NCBI GenBank assembly: GCA_934525595.1
Contig: CAKSZJ010000014.1
Coordinates: forward strand, 1 to 64,000
Reading direction: 5' to 3'
Source of the DNA: an uncultured Chiayiivirga sp.
GTDB lineage: Bacteria; Pseudomonadota; Gammaproteobacteria; Xanthomonadales; Xanthomonadaceae
DNA length: 64,000 bases
Position numbers and translations under genes: made by a program. Position 1 is the stretch's first letter. The number at the start of each line of letters is the position of its first letter. The notes under the pieces are model-generated. The model made no database searches. It saw only the letters and a program-made list of their open reading frames with translations, and was not told the origin of the DNA. Shown one piece after another: positions 1 through 8,519 of the stretch.

Positions 1-377
<377 letters not shown>

Positions 378-665
378 TCAGCCGATGATCGCGAACAGGT
401 CGTCCTCGCGCACCACGAGGTATTCGGTGCCGTCGACCTTGACCTCGGTGCCCGAGTACTTGCCGAACAGGACGGTGTCGCCCGCCTTGACCTGGAGCTT
501 GCGCACCTGACCGTTGTCGAGCGGCTTGCCTTCGCCCACGGCGATGACTTCACCGCGAATCGGCTTCTCGGTGGCGCTGTCGGGGATCACGATGCCGCCG
601 GCGGAAACCTTCTCTTCTTCCAGGCGCTTGATGATCACGCGGTCGTGGAGCGGGGTGAGTTTCAT
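378..665 (-). CDS. groES: co-chaperonin GroES
   Basis: GroES is the 10 kDa heptameric lid of GroEL. The 95-residue product begins [18 protein letters not shown], carries the mobile-loop sequence ([15 protein letters not shown]), and ends in [15 protein letters not shown], all standard for the family and of normal length. An upstream in-frame ATG at 719 would add 18 unrelated residues that overlap the CIRCE element. The start at 665 is preferred because it has a GAGAGGAT ribosome site and matches the family N-terminus. It is the first gene of groESL and is expected to be repressed by HrcA through the element at 713-739. Confidence 0.97.
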   Translation of the reverse strand: MKLTPLHDRVIIKRLEEEKVSAGGIVIPDSATEKPIRGEVIAVGEGKPLDNGQVRKLQVKAGDTVLFGKYSGTEVKVDGTEYLVVREDDLFAIIG

Positions 666-712
666 GACATCCTCTCGTAAGTTGTTGATTGATGGATTGC
701 ACCGGCGATTTA

Positions 713-739
713 TCAGCACTCGCCTGTGTTGAGTGCCAA
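713..739. promoter_or_regulatory. CIRCE operator (HrcA binding site) of groESL
   Basis: TCAGCACTC and GAGTGCCAA are separated by exactly nine bases, matching CIRCE (TTAGCACTC-N9-GAGTGCTAA) at 15 of 18 arm positions. It lies 48 bases above the groES start. On the minus strand a TAGAAT -10 hexamer (739-744) abuts it, which places the start of transcription inside the element. HrcA binding would then block initiation. HrcA itself is not in the window. Confidence 0.9.
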
Positions 740-834
740 TTCTAGCCGGAACGAAAGCCGCTCAGGAAGCGGTTGCGTGTGCAGATGGGGGCATGTGTCG
801 CCGGTTCAAGGGCGGGGACGTGCATACTGTGCCG

Positions 835-3168
835 ATGAGTCGGTATCTGCGCTTTTTCTGGTCCGTTGCGCTGTCAACGCTCGCCGCCGGCGCGGCGGCG
901 GCCGGGGTCATGGCACCGTCGCACGCGCCGGTGCTGCTCCAGTTCACCACCGCCCAGGGGCTGCCGCTCGACAGCGTGAACGACGTGCTTCAGACGCGCG
1001 ATGGCTACCTGTGGGCAGGCACATTCGGCGGGCTGGCGCGCTTCGACGGGTCGCGTTTCACGCCGTTTCCCGCGCACCGCTCCGTTTCGACGCCCGAGGG
1101 CGGGCCGGCGCGCGCCGAGGGACCGCCCAGCAACCGCATCACGGCGCTGCTGGAAGACAGCCAGGGCCGTCTCTGGATCGGCACCGAGGACAGCGGCATC
1201 GGGATCCTCTCCGAAGGGCACTTCCTGCATCTGGACACCTGCCAGCGCGCCTGTCAGGTCAACCAGTTGTTCGAGCACGGCGACGTCATGTGGACGGCGA
1301 CGGACATGGGTCTCTGGCGGGTGGACGTGCACTCGCTCGAAGGCCGGCGGGTGGGCACCGAGGCGCCCACGCTGACCTCGCTTACGATCGATGCGCAGGG
1401 CGCGGTCTGGGTCACCGCGGAAAGCTGGCTGGCGCGAGTGGCCGGCGAGCATTACCAGTGGACCGACCAACCGCCGGAGCTGCGCGACATCAACCAGGTG
1501 CTAGTGGACGGCGACGAGCTCCTCGTCGCATCCGGCCTCGACCTGTTCAGCTATCGCCCCCGCACGGCCGTCTGGAGGCGCTGGAACATCGGAGCAATCC
1601 AGCGCCTCAATCCGATGCCCGACGGACGCATTCTTGCCAGCATGCGCGATGGCCGCGTGCTCAGGCTCAGCGCCGACATGGAGACGGAGCAGGTGACGGA
1701 TCTGAAACTGATGCGTCCGTTCAACATCATCCGGGATCGCGATGGAAGCCTCTGGATCACCACCGCGGCCGAAGGTCTCGTCCGGGTGCGCGAACCATGG
1801 ATCGGCACCCTAAACGCCCCCGACCTGCGCATGGCCGCGCCGGCGCGCGCGATCGCGCCCGACGGACGCGGAGGCTACTGGTTCACCTTCAACTGCGACG
1901 GGCTGCGGCGCTGGCACGCCGATGGCACGCTGGAAGACTGGACCGATCGGCTTCCGCCCAGCTGGCGCTGTCTGGAAACCCTTCATCGTGGCCCGAGCGG
2001 CATGCTCTGGATCGGGAGTTCGGGCGGCGGCGTGATGCGCATGGACGCCGCGGCCGGCACCGACATCCGGGAGGTACGCCGCTGGCGTGGACAGCTTCCG
2101 GTCTACGCGCTGTACGAGAACGCCGACGGCAGCCTGCTGGTGGCGGTGCGCCGCGAGACGCGCCGCCTGGTGTTCCGCCCGGACGGGATCGTCAGCGACA
2201 CCGCCATTGCCGCGCTGGACGAGCTGATCGTGCGCCAGATCGTGCCCTCGCGGCGCGGCGGCCTGTGGTTCGTCGGCAATCACGGCGCGCTGCGCCTGCA
2301 GGACGACGTGGTACAGGAGCGCTGGACGCCCGAACAGGGGCTGTCGAGCCGCTTCGCACGCGCATTGCACGAGGACACGGACGGCAACCTGTGGATCGGA
2401 ACCTACGGCGGCGGCCTGAACCGTATCCGCGATGGCCGCATCGACGTCTACACCCGCGCCAACGGCCTTTCCGACGACACCATCTCCTGCATTCTCGAAG
2501 ACAGCCGCGGGCGGCTGTGGCTGGCGGGAAACCGCGGCGTCGCGGTGATGGATCCTGCCGCGGCCACGCCCACGTCGGTCCGCACCCGCGCCTTCGATGC
2601 CGGCGACGGCCTGGTGCCGCCGGAGATCAACGGCGGCAACCAGGCCAGCTGCCTGCTCGACTCCGACGGGCGCATCTGGCTGTCGCTGGTGCGCGGGTTT
2701 GCCATGATCGATCCGGATCGCCTGGACGCCGCGCCCGCGCTGCCGCCGCCGGTGCACATCGAGCACGTCGCGGTGGCGGGCTCGCCGCGTGACCCGCGCC
2801 AACCCCTGGCACTGTCGCCCGGCGCGCGCAGCATCGAGATCGGCTACGCCGCAATCGAATTCCTGCGCCCCGAGCACCTGCAGTTCCGTTTTCGCCTCTC
2901 CGGCCTGAGCGAGGCCTGGACGATGGCGGACGGAAACCGCAGCATCGTCTATCCGACGCTGCCCTGGGGCGACTACCGCTTCCAGGTGCAGGCGCGGCGC
3001 GAGGGCGAGCCCTGGCCCGCAACCTGGGCCGAGCTGCCGATCTCGCACACCGCGCCGTGGTATCAGCGCCCCTGGGTCTGGCTGTTGACCACCCTGCTGG
3101 CGCTGGTCTTGCTGCTGGATACCGGCTGGCAGCGCTCGCCGAGCGCCGCCTCGCCCCGGCACGACTGA
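835..3168 (+). CDS. periplasmic two-component-type beta-propeller sensor without output domain
   Basis: The 777-residue product opens with a signal-like segment (MSRYLRFFWSVALSTLAAG). It then carries a long array of Reg_prop propeller blades, recognisable by repeats such as DGYLWAGTFGGLARFDG, GRLWIGTEDSGI, GNLWIGTYGGGLNRI and GRLWLAGNRGV. A Y_Y_Y immunoglobulin-like domain follows (about residues 680-740, IEIGYAAIEFLRPEHLQFRFRL). A single membrane helix (WVWLLTTLLALVLLLDTGW) lies near the end. In known relatives this module senses extracytoplasmic ligands, often glycans, and passes the signal to a cytoplasmic histidine kinase or GGDEF domain. Here only about 16 residues follow the helix, so no output domain exists. 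Start chosen at ATG 835; an open frame extends to 733 but lacks family similarity. It is divergent from groES and convergent with the VanZ gene. Confidence 0.85.
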   Translation: MSRYLRFFWSVALSTLAAGAAAAGVMAPSHAPVLLQFTTAQGLPLDSVNDVLQTRDGYLWAGTFGGLARFDGSRFTPFPAHRSVSTPEGGPARAEGPPSNRITALLEDSQGRLWIGTEDSGIGILSEGHFLHLDTCQRACQVNQLFEHGDVMWTATDMGLWRVDVHSLEGRRVGTEAPTLTSLTIDAQGAVWVTAESWLARVAGEHYQWTDQPPELRDINQVLVDGDELLVASGLDLFSYRPRTAVWRRWNIGAIQRLNPMPDGRILASMRDGRVLRLSADMETEQVTDLKLMRPFNIIRDRDGSLWITTAAEGLVRVREPWIGTLNAPDLRMAAPARAIAPDGRGGYWFTFNCDGLRRWHADGTLEDWTDRLPPSWRCLETLHRGPSGMLWIGSSGGGVMRMDAAAGTDIREVRRWRGQLPVYALYENADGSLLVAVRRETRRLVFRPDGIVSDTAIAALDELIVRQIVPSRRGGLWFVGNHGALRLQDDVVQERWTPEQGLSSRFARALHEDTDGNLWIGTYGGGLNRIRDGRIDVYTRANGLSDDTISCILEDSRGRLWLAGNRGVAVMDPAAATPTSVRTRAFDAGDGLVPPEINGGNQASCLLDSDGRIWLSLVRGFAMIDPDRLDAAPALPPPVHIEHVAVAGSPRDPRQPLALSPGARSIEIGYAAIEFLRPEHLQFRFRLSGLSEAWTMADGNRSIVYPTLPWGDYRFQVQARREGEPWPATWAELPISHTAPWYQRPWVWLLTTLLALVLLLDTGWQRSPSAASPRHD

Positions 3169-3573
3169 TCAGCGCCTCTGCAGAGCCCCGCCCAGACGGG
3201 ACTCCAGCAGCAGAAGCCAGCGCGCCGCGCCCGTACCCCGCAGCGACAGGCCCGCCAGCACGCCCAGCGCATTGGCCAGACCATCCCGCACATCGGCGCT
3301 GCGCGCCTCGGGCACCAGCGTGCCCTGCGCCCATTCAAGCGCGAGGCCGAGCGCAATGAGGCAGAACACGACGGTCCACTGGAGCCGTGCCGCGGCAAAG
3401 AGCTGCAGCGCCGCCAACGACAGCGCGAAGTAGGCGAGAAAGTGCAGCAGCTTGTCCGAATCACGCGGCATCTGCGTCGTCATCGGCGGCGGCACCAGCG
3501 ACAGCACGATCACCGCCAGCACGGCGGCGCACCACAGCCCGAGCCACAGCCGCGGCCAGCGCAGCGGGCGCAT
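3169..3573 (-). CDS. VanZ-family small membrane protein
   Basis: The 134-residue product begins MRPLRWPRLWLGLWC and has about four hydrophobic segments. The conserved pieces are VPPPMTTQMPRDSDKLLHFLAYFAL and ALEWAQGTLVPEARSADVRDGLANALGV, which match the VanZ-like fold (HFxxY and the E-Q...R...D..AN motif). VanZ homologues are inner-membrane proteins; in enterococci VanZ gives low-level teicoplanin resistance, but the role in Gram-negatives is unknown. The ATG overlaps the TGA of the upstream methyltransferase (TGATG at 3571-3575), so the two are translationally coupled. A much longer upstream frame is a shadow of that methyltransferase. Confidence 0.85.
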   Translation of the reverse strand: MRPLRWPRLWLGLWCAAVLAVIVLSLVPPPMTTQMPRDSDKLLHFLAYFALSLAALQLFAAARLQWTVVFCLIALGLALEWAQGTLVPEARSADVRDGLANALGVLAGLSLRGTGAARWLLLLESRLGGALQRR

Positions 3574-4757
3574 CACAGCCGCCAGCGCAGGTCGCCCTGA
3601 AGGAAGGCGTGGGCGAACTCCACGCCGCGCGCGAAGCCCATCACCTGGAACGCCTCGCCCATCGCGCCGGGCAGGGTGAGCTGCTTGACCTGCTGCGCGA
3701 GCGCGTAGCGGGTGGCCTCGTCGGAACCGATGGCGTGCAGGGTCTGGAAGCACTCGGCAAGACGGTTGCCGAGCAGGAATGCCGACTGCGTGCAATAGCC
3801 GGCCAGCTCGAAACCCGCGCCCGCGCCGGCTTCGGCCAGTGCGGTGAAATCCACCGAGGCGGTCAGGTCGGTCAATCCGGGCCACAGGAAGGGATCGTCC
3901 ACAAGTCGATGCCGATAAAAGCCGCGCAGCGTGCCCTGCGAGCGCTCGGCCGCGTAGTAATCGCGCCTGGGCTGGCCATAGTCGATGAACAGCATCGCGC
4001 CTTCGCGCAGTAGTCCGCCGACCGCCTGGATCCAGTACGGCAGCTGCGGCAGCACTTCCGAACGCATGCCATCGGGCAACGGCTCGCCCAGATCGCGCTC
4101 GATGTGGCGCACTGCCGCGCGCAGGAAGGCATCCGCCGGTTGCTCGACGCGCAGCAGGCGCCCTTCGGAATCCAGCGTGACGTATTCCTCGAAAACCTCG
4201 CCGTCGCGCAGCGCGAAGCGCGGCGTCGGCAGCGCATCGAGCACCTCGTTGGCGAACAGCACTCCGCGCCACTCCGCCTCGGGCGGACCGTCCAGCCACG
4301 CCACGCGCTCCATCAGCGCAGGCGGCAGCGACCCGGACAGGCGTTCGCGCTGGCGCTCCCGCAGATCCGCCGAGGGTTCAAGGATGGCGTAGCGCGCCGG
4401 CACGGCGTCCAGCAGGGCCAGATGCACCAGGGCATCCTGCGCGAAGGCCCCGCTGCCGCCGCCCAGCTCCAGGAACTGCGCCTCGGGAAAGCGCGACAGC
4501 ACCGGCGCCACCGCCTCGGCCACGCACTGGGCGAACAGCGGCCCGAGCTCGGGTGCGGTGACGAAATCGCCGGCGCGTCCGAATTTGCGCGCCCCGGCGC
4601 TGTAGTAGCCCAGCCCGGGCGCGTAGAGCGCCAGCTCCATGTAGCGCGAGAACGGGATCGCGCCGCCTTCGGCACGGATCACGTCGTGGATCAGCGCAGT
4701 CAGCGTGCCGCTGTGGGCGCAGGCGGCTTCGTCGGGCTCGGGCAGATCGGCTTGCAC
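3573..4757 (-). CDS. MidA/NDUFAF7-family SAM-dependent methyltransferase (DUF185)
   Basis: The 394-residue protein belongs to the class I SAM-dependent methyltransferases of the MidA family, whose mitochondrial member NDUFAF7 methylates an arginine of a complex I subunit. Visible signatures are IPFSRYMELALYAPGLGYY near residue 35, RAGDFVTAPELGPLFAQ, and the SAM-binding loop FLELGGGSGAFAQD near residue 100. Later blocks are GVLFANEVLDALPTPRF and LFIDYGQPRRDYY. Length is normal for the family. Start is GTG at 4757, just inside the gap to divergent folM. The bacterial substrate is unknown. It overlaps the VanZ gene by one base. Confidence 0.88.
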   Translation of the reverse strand: MQADLPEPDEAACAHSGTLTALIHDVIRAEGGAIPFSRYMELALYAPGLGYYSAGARKFGRAGDFVTAPELGPLFAQCVAEAVAPVLSRFPEAQFLELGGGSGAFAQDALVHLALLDAVPARYAILEPSADLRERQRERLSGSLPPALMERVAWLDGPPEAEWRGVLFANEVLDALPTPRFALRDGEVFEEYVTLDSEGRLLRVEQPADAFLRAAVRHIERDLGEPLPDGMRSEVLPQLPYWIQAVGGLLREGAMLFIDYGQPRRDYYAAERSQGTLRGFYRHRLVDDPFLWPGLTDLTASVDFTALAEAGAGAGFELAGYCTQSAFLLGNRLAECFQTLHAIGSDEATRYALAQQVKQLTLPGAMGEAFQVMGFARGVEFAHAFLQGDLRWRL

Positions 4758-4864
4758 GCCTGGTCTCCGGCGGAAGGGGTCGCCATGGTACGCCGGCAGG
4801 CATCGGAGCGTGACCGTGATCGGCCCGATGGATTCGACGGCCGGGAAAAGGCTAAGGTGGCGCC

Positions 4865-5605
4865 ATGAGCACGTCCCGCCCCGTCGCCCTCGTCACCGGC
4901 GCCGCGCGCCGCATCGGCGCCGCCATCGCCACGGCCCTGCACGCGGCCGGCTACGACCTCGCGCTGCACTTCCACCGCAGCGCTTCGGAAGCCTCGGCGC
5001 TGCAGGATGCGCTGGAGGCACGACGCCGCCACAGCACCGCGCTGCTGCAGGCCGATCTCTCCGATACCGCGCGCCTGCCTTCGCTGGTGGAGCGCACCGT
5101 GGTGCGGTTCGGCCGCCTCGATGCGCTGGTCAACAACGCCTCGGCCTTCTTCCCCACGCCGATCGGCGAATCCACCGAGGCGATGTGGGATGCGCTGATG
5201 GGTGCCAACGCCAAGGCACCGTTCTTCCTCTCGCAGGCCGCGGCGTTCTATTTGCGCGAATCGCGCGGCGCGATCCTGAACCTTTCCGACGTGTACGCCG
5301 AGCGTCCGCGCGAACGCCACGCGGTCTACTGCATGAGCAAGGCGGCGCTGTCGATGATGACCCTGGCGCTGGCGCGAGAGCTGGCCCCCGAGGTTCGCGT
5401 CAACGCGATCGCGCCGGGGGCGATCCTGTGGCCCGAAGCGGGTGATGATCCCGAACTGCGCGCATCGGTCATCGCCCGCACCGCGCTCGGACGCACCGGC
5501 ACCGCGGCGGAAATCGCCGAAGCGGCGGTGTTCCTCGTCGACGCCGCCAGCTACACCACCGGTCAGGTGCTGCGCGTGGACGGCGGGCGCTGGCTGGAGA
5601 TCTGA
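4865..5605 (+). CDS. folM: FolM-like pteridine reductase (short-chain dehydrogenase)
   Basis: This 246-residue short-chain dehydrogenase has the NADPH-binding loop TGAARRIG at residues 12-19; an R at this position is typical of pteridine reductases rather than ordinary SDRs. NNAS follows near residue 93, the catalytic Tyr-Lys pair is YCMSKAA near residue 155, and RVNAIAPGAI comes after it. Pteridine reductases reduce dihydrobiopterin or dihydrofolate to the tetrahydro form. The location next to folK and folB, both in pterin synthesis, supports the assignment. It is transcribed opposite to folK and convergent with it. Confidence 0.85.
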   Translation: MSTSRPVALVTGAARRIGAAIATALHAAGYDLALHFHRSASEASALQDALEARRRHSTALLQADLSDTARLPSLVERTVVRFGRLDALVNNASAFFPTPIGESTEAMWDALMGANAKAPFFLSQAAAFYLRESRGAILNLSDVYAERPRERHAVYCMSKAALSMMTLALARELAPEVRVNAIAPGAILWPEAGDDPELRASVIARTALGRTGTAAEIAEAAVFLVDAASYTTGQVLRVDGGRWLEI

Positions 5606-5649
5606 GTCGGCCGCCCTGCCCCGCCCCGCGCTGCCCGCCCGCTCCGCGC

Positions 5650-6129
5650 CTAGAGCGCCCACGGCTCGACCGGCGCGGGCCGCGCATGGTCGGCGTGTTC
5701 GGCCCACAGCGCGGCCAGTGTCCTGCCCGACAGGGGATCGACGAACTGCGGGGCCAGCATCGCCAGCGGTTCGAGCACGAAGGCGTGCCGCACGTCCGGG
5801 CGCGGCAGGCGCGGCGCCTCGCAGATCCGCGCGCCGAGGAACACCAGATCCACGTCGAGCGTGCGCGAGGAGTAGCGCGGCACGTCGCGTCGACGGCCGT
5901 GGGCATCCTCCAGCGCGTGCAGGAGCGCATGCATGGGTTCGGGCTCCAGCGCGGTTTCCACCACCGCCGCCGCGTTGAGGAAATCCGGGCCATCGAAGCC
6001 CACCGCGCGATAGCGCAGCACCGGAGAAAATCGCGCGCCGGGAAAGGCCGCGCGCAGGTCGCGAGCGGCGGCCCGCAGGTGGGTTTCCGGATCGATGTTG
6101 CTGCCGAGGCTCAGCAGGGCAAGCGCCAT
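5650..6129 (-). CDS. folK: 2-amino-4-hydroxy-6-hydroxymethyldihydropteridine pyrophosphokinase
   Basis: HPPK transfers pyrophosphate from ATP to 6-hydroxymethyl-7,8-dihydropterin, the step before dihydropteroate synthase in folate synthesis. The 159-residue product begins MALALLSLGSNIDPETHLRAA (family N-terminus) and contains FLNAAAVVET, the RxSSRTLDVDLVF signature with its metal-binding aspartates (near residue 90), and PDVRHAFVLEPLAMLAP. The ATG at 6129 has a GGAG ribosome site and is preferred to an upstream ATG at 6150. It follows folB and the channel gene on the same strand. Confidence 0.93.
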   Translation of the reverse strand: MALALLSLGSNIDPETHLRAAARDLRAAFPGARFSPVLRYRAVGFDGPDFLNAAAVVETALEPEPMHALLHALEDAHGRRRDVPRYSSRTLDVDLVFLGARICEAPRLPRPDVRHAFVLEPLAMLAPQFVDPLSGRTLAALWAEHADHARPAPVEPWAL

Positions 6130-6192
6130 TGGGATGCTCCACGCCGGCATCGCGCCGGCCAGGACGCGGATTCTACCGCCCGCGTCCGATCC

Positions 6193-7446
6193 TCAGGACG
6201 GGGCGCGCGCCACCGCGCTGCGCAGGTCATGCCCGCTCGGAGTCTGGAACACCCGCAGGCCGAACTCGGGCAGCACTGCCAGCAGGTGGTCGAAGATGTC
6301 CGCCTGCACGCCCTCGTAGACCGCCCAGCGCGTGTCGGCGGTGAAGCAGTAGACCTCCAGCGGCAGGCCGGTACTGCCGGGCTGGAGCTGGCGCACCATG
6401 ATGGTCATTTTCTGGTTCACTCCGGGATGCGCGCGCAGGTAGCCATCGACATAGGCGCGGAAGGTGCCGAGGTTGGTGAGGCGCCGGCGGTTGATGGCGT
6501 CGCGTTCGCCCCAGTCGCCCAGCGCGCGGTTCCAGTCGGCCAGCTCGCGCGCTTTGCCTTCCAGATAATCGTCGAGCAGCTGCAGGCGGCGCAGGCGCGC
6601 ACCCTGTTCCTCCTCCAGGAACGCCACCGAGGTCTGGTCCAGATGCAGCGAGCGCTTGATGCGCCGCCCGCCGGCCTCCTGCATGCCGCGCCAGTTCCTG
6701 AAGGATTCGGACAGGAAGCGCTTGATCGGCACCGCGGTGATGGTCTTGTCCCAGTTCTGCACCTTTACCGTGTGCAGGTTGATGTCGATCACGTCGCCAT
6801 CGGCGTGCGCCGAGGGCATCTCGATCCAGTCGCCCAGGCGGATCATGTCATTGGAGCTGACCGTGACTCCGGCCACCATCGACAGCAGGGTGTCCTGAAA
6901 GACCAGGATCAGCACCGCCATCATCGCCCCCATGCCCGAAAGCAGCACCAGCGGCGAGCGATCGATCAGTACCGCCACCATCAGCACGGCGGCGATGGCG
7001 AAGACAACGATCTTGACCAGCTGCAGATAGCCCTTGATCGGCCTGTCGCGCACCCCTGCCTGACGCGGATGGAGGGTCTTGGCGAGATCCAGCGCCTTGC
7101 CGATCGCCAGGGCCACGGTCAGCACGATGAAGGCGGCGCCCAGGTTCCGCACCAGCGCGACAACGCTCTCCGGCAGCCCCGGGACAGCCACCACGCCGGC
7201 CATCAGCACCAGCGCGGGAACCACGTTGGCCAGGCGCGAAACGACGCTCAGCGGGAAGCGCGCATCGCGCGTCGCGTCGCCGCTGCGCAGCAGGCTGGGC
7301 AGGGCCTTGCGCAGGCTCCGAAGCAGGATTCTCTTGGTGATGAAATTGGCCAGCCACGCGCCCGCGCACAGCAGCGCGATGATGGTCGCCACATAGAGCT
7401 TGGGGTGCGGCGCGAGTGCATCCTGCAGCGCCTGGAACCATTCCAT
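6193..7446 (-). CDS. YbdG-type mechanosensitive ion channel (MscS family)
   Basis: This 417-residue inner-membrane protein has about five N-terminal hydrophobic segments. The MscS pore and beta domain follow: MGAMMAVLILVFQDTLLSMVAGV, then SNDMIRLGDWIEMPSAHADGDVIDINLHTVKVQNWDKT. A long insertion (about residues 280-340, rich in charged residues) precedes the C-terminal half. That insertion and the total length match E. coli YbdG (415 residues), which contributes to osmotic adaptation. The start ATG overlaps the folB stop as TGATG at 7444-7448, so it is translated with folB although its job is unrelated to folate. Confidence 0.88.
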   Translation of the reverse strand: MEWFQALQDALAPHPKLYVATIIALLCAGAWLANFITKRILLRSLRKALPSLLRSGDATRDARFPLSVVSRLANVVPALVLMAGVVAVPGLPESVVALVRNLGAAFIVLTVALAIGKALDLAKTLHPRQAGVRDRPIKGYLQLVKIVVFAIAAVLMVAVLIDRSPLVLLSGMGAMMAVLILVFQDTLLSMVAGVTVSSNDMIRLGDWIEMPSAHADGDVIDINLHTVKVQNWDKTITAVPIKRFLSESFRNWRGMQEAGGRRIKRSLHLDQTSVAFLEEEQGARLRRLQLLDDYLEGKARELADWNRALGDWGERDAINRRRLTNLGTFRAYVDGYLRAHPGVNQKMTIMVRQLQPGSTGLPLEVYCFTADTRWAVYEGVQADIFDHLLAVLPEFGLRVFQTPSGHDLRSAVARAPS

Positions 7447-7808
7447 CACGCCGCGCCTTCCCTGTGTCGCGTGATTTTCACGCCGACCGCGCGCGCGCCG
7501 CGTACCGCGCCGGGCTTGCTGAGCTTGAGTTGCACCCGGCTGACCGGAAACTCCGTCAGCACCAGCTCGGCGACGCGCTCGGCCAGGGTTTCCACCAGGC
7601 CGAATCCGGTGGACTGCACGAAGGCCGTCACCCGCTTGCTCACCGCCTTGTAGTCGAGCGTGTGGGCGATGTCGTCGCTGGCCGCCGGTACGCGGTTGTC
7701 GAAATCCATCTCGATGTCGAACCACAGCGGCTGGCGGATGCGCCGCTCCCAGTCGTAGATGCCGATCAGCGCCTCGACTTCCAGCTGCTCGATGAAAACG
7801 GTGTCCAC
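7446..7808 (-). CDS. folB: dihydroneopterin aldolase
   Basis: FolB cleaves 7,8-dihydroneopterin to 6-hydroxymethyldihydropterin and glycolaldehyde, supplying the substrate of FolK. The 120-residue protein starts MDTVFIEQLEVEALIGIYDWERRIRQPLWFDIEM. It has the LDYKAVSKRV block, ETLAERVAE with the substrate-binding glutamate, and the family-typical KLSKPGAVRGARAVGVKITR end with the catalytic lysine. It is the first gene of folB-mscS-folK on the minus strand. Confidence 0.94.
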   Translation of the reverse strand: MDTVFIEQLEVEALIGIYDWERRIRQPLWFDIEMDFDNRVPAASDDIAHTLDYKAVSKRVTAFVQSTGFGLVETLAERVAELVLTEFPVSRVQLKLSKPGAVRGARAVGVKITRHREGAA

Positions 7809-7914
7809 GAATCGGTTCCTGCGTCCTCGCGCCTGCCGCGGCCCCGGCCGCGAATCCAGCGCAGCCTATCGGGACCGCTCCGCAAATGCCACGCCGCCGT
7901 ACCCGACGCCGGGA

Positions 7915-8466
7915 TCATTCCGCCTGCGGCAGGACGCGACGCAGCCAGTCGCGCAGCATGCGCTTCTCGTGGCGCAGCGGATCGCTGTCGATCGCACCGG
8001 AGCCGGTCATGAAGCCCGGATCGCGCAGCGCATCCCCGCCCTCGCGCAGCACCCGCCCCTGTGCATCTTCGAACGTCCAGCGGATCTCGATGCGCGGCGC
8101 ATAAAGCTCCTTCACGATGCGCACGTCCTGCAGTTCGAACGAGCGCCCCGGCTCGTAGTCGCCGGCAAGATCGACGTCGACCAGAGTGATGCGCAGGCGT
8201 TCACCGGCCGGCACGCGCGGCTCGGCCTGTCGCGCCAGCCACGTGGCCAGCGCGTGGATCTGCTGCTCGGTGGTGCGTCGTGCAGAACCTCGCAGCCGCT
8301 TGACCTCGGTCATCTGGTCATACGCACCCAGCTCGACGCTGACCCGTGCGGCGGCATCGCCGAGCGAGGGCGCGGCGGTGGTGTCGCGCGCCGTCGTCAT
8401 CGACGAGGCACCCAGCGCCAGCAGCGCGACTCCTGCGGCGATCCACGATGCGGAAATGGTCTTCAT
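7915..8466 (-). CDS. secreted DUF3016-family protein
   Basis: This 183-residue protein has a cleavable signal peptide (MKTISASWIAAGVALLALGASSMTTA). The mature part shows the DUF3016 pattern: LGAYDQMTEVKRLRGSARRTTEQQIHALATWLARQA, then LRITLVDVDLAGDYEPGR, APRIEIRWTFEDAQGRVLREG, and DSDPLRHEKRMLRDWLRRVL. The family is found mainly in Xanthomonadales and related gammaproteobacteria, has no known function and is probably periplasmic. The start at 8466 has a strong AAGGAG ribosome site. It sits 53 bases downstream of the hydroxyacid dehydrogenase gene and may be co-transcribed with it. Confidence 0.85.
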   Translation of the reverse strand: MKTISASWIAAGVALLALGASSMTTARDTTAAPSLGDAAARVSVELGAYDQMTEVKRLRGSARRTTEQQIHALATWLARQAEPRVPAGERLRITLVDVDLAGDYEPGRSFELQDVRIVKELYAPRIEIRWTFEDAQGRVLREGGDALRDPGFMTGSGAIDSDPLRHEKRMLRDWLRRVLPQAE

Positions 8467-8519
8467 CCTGATTCTCCTTGGTCGGTGTCGGTAGACGGAA
8501 AACGATGCCACGGCAAGCC

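Noticed and set aside
672..695. TTGATTGATGGATT as an FNR site above groES
   Set aside because: The second half-site is absent, and the stretch lies between the groES ribosome site and the CIRCE element.
5686..7653. A 655-codon plus-strand frame over folK and the channel gene
   Set aside because: It is antisense to two well-supported genes and has low-complexity His/Gln/Arg composition.
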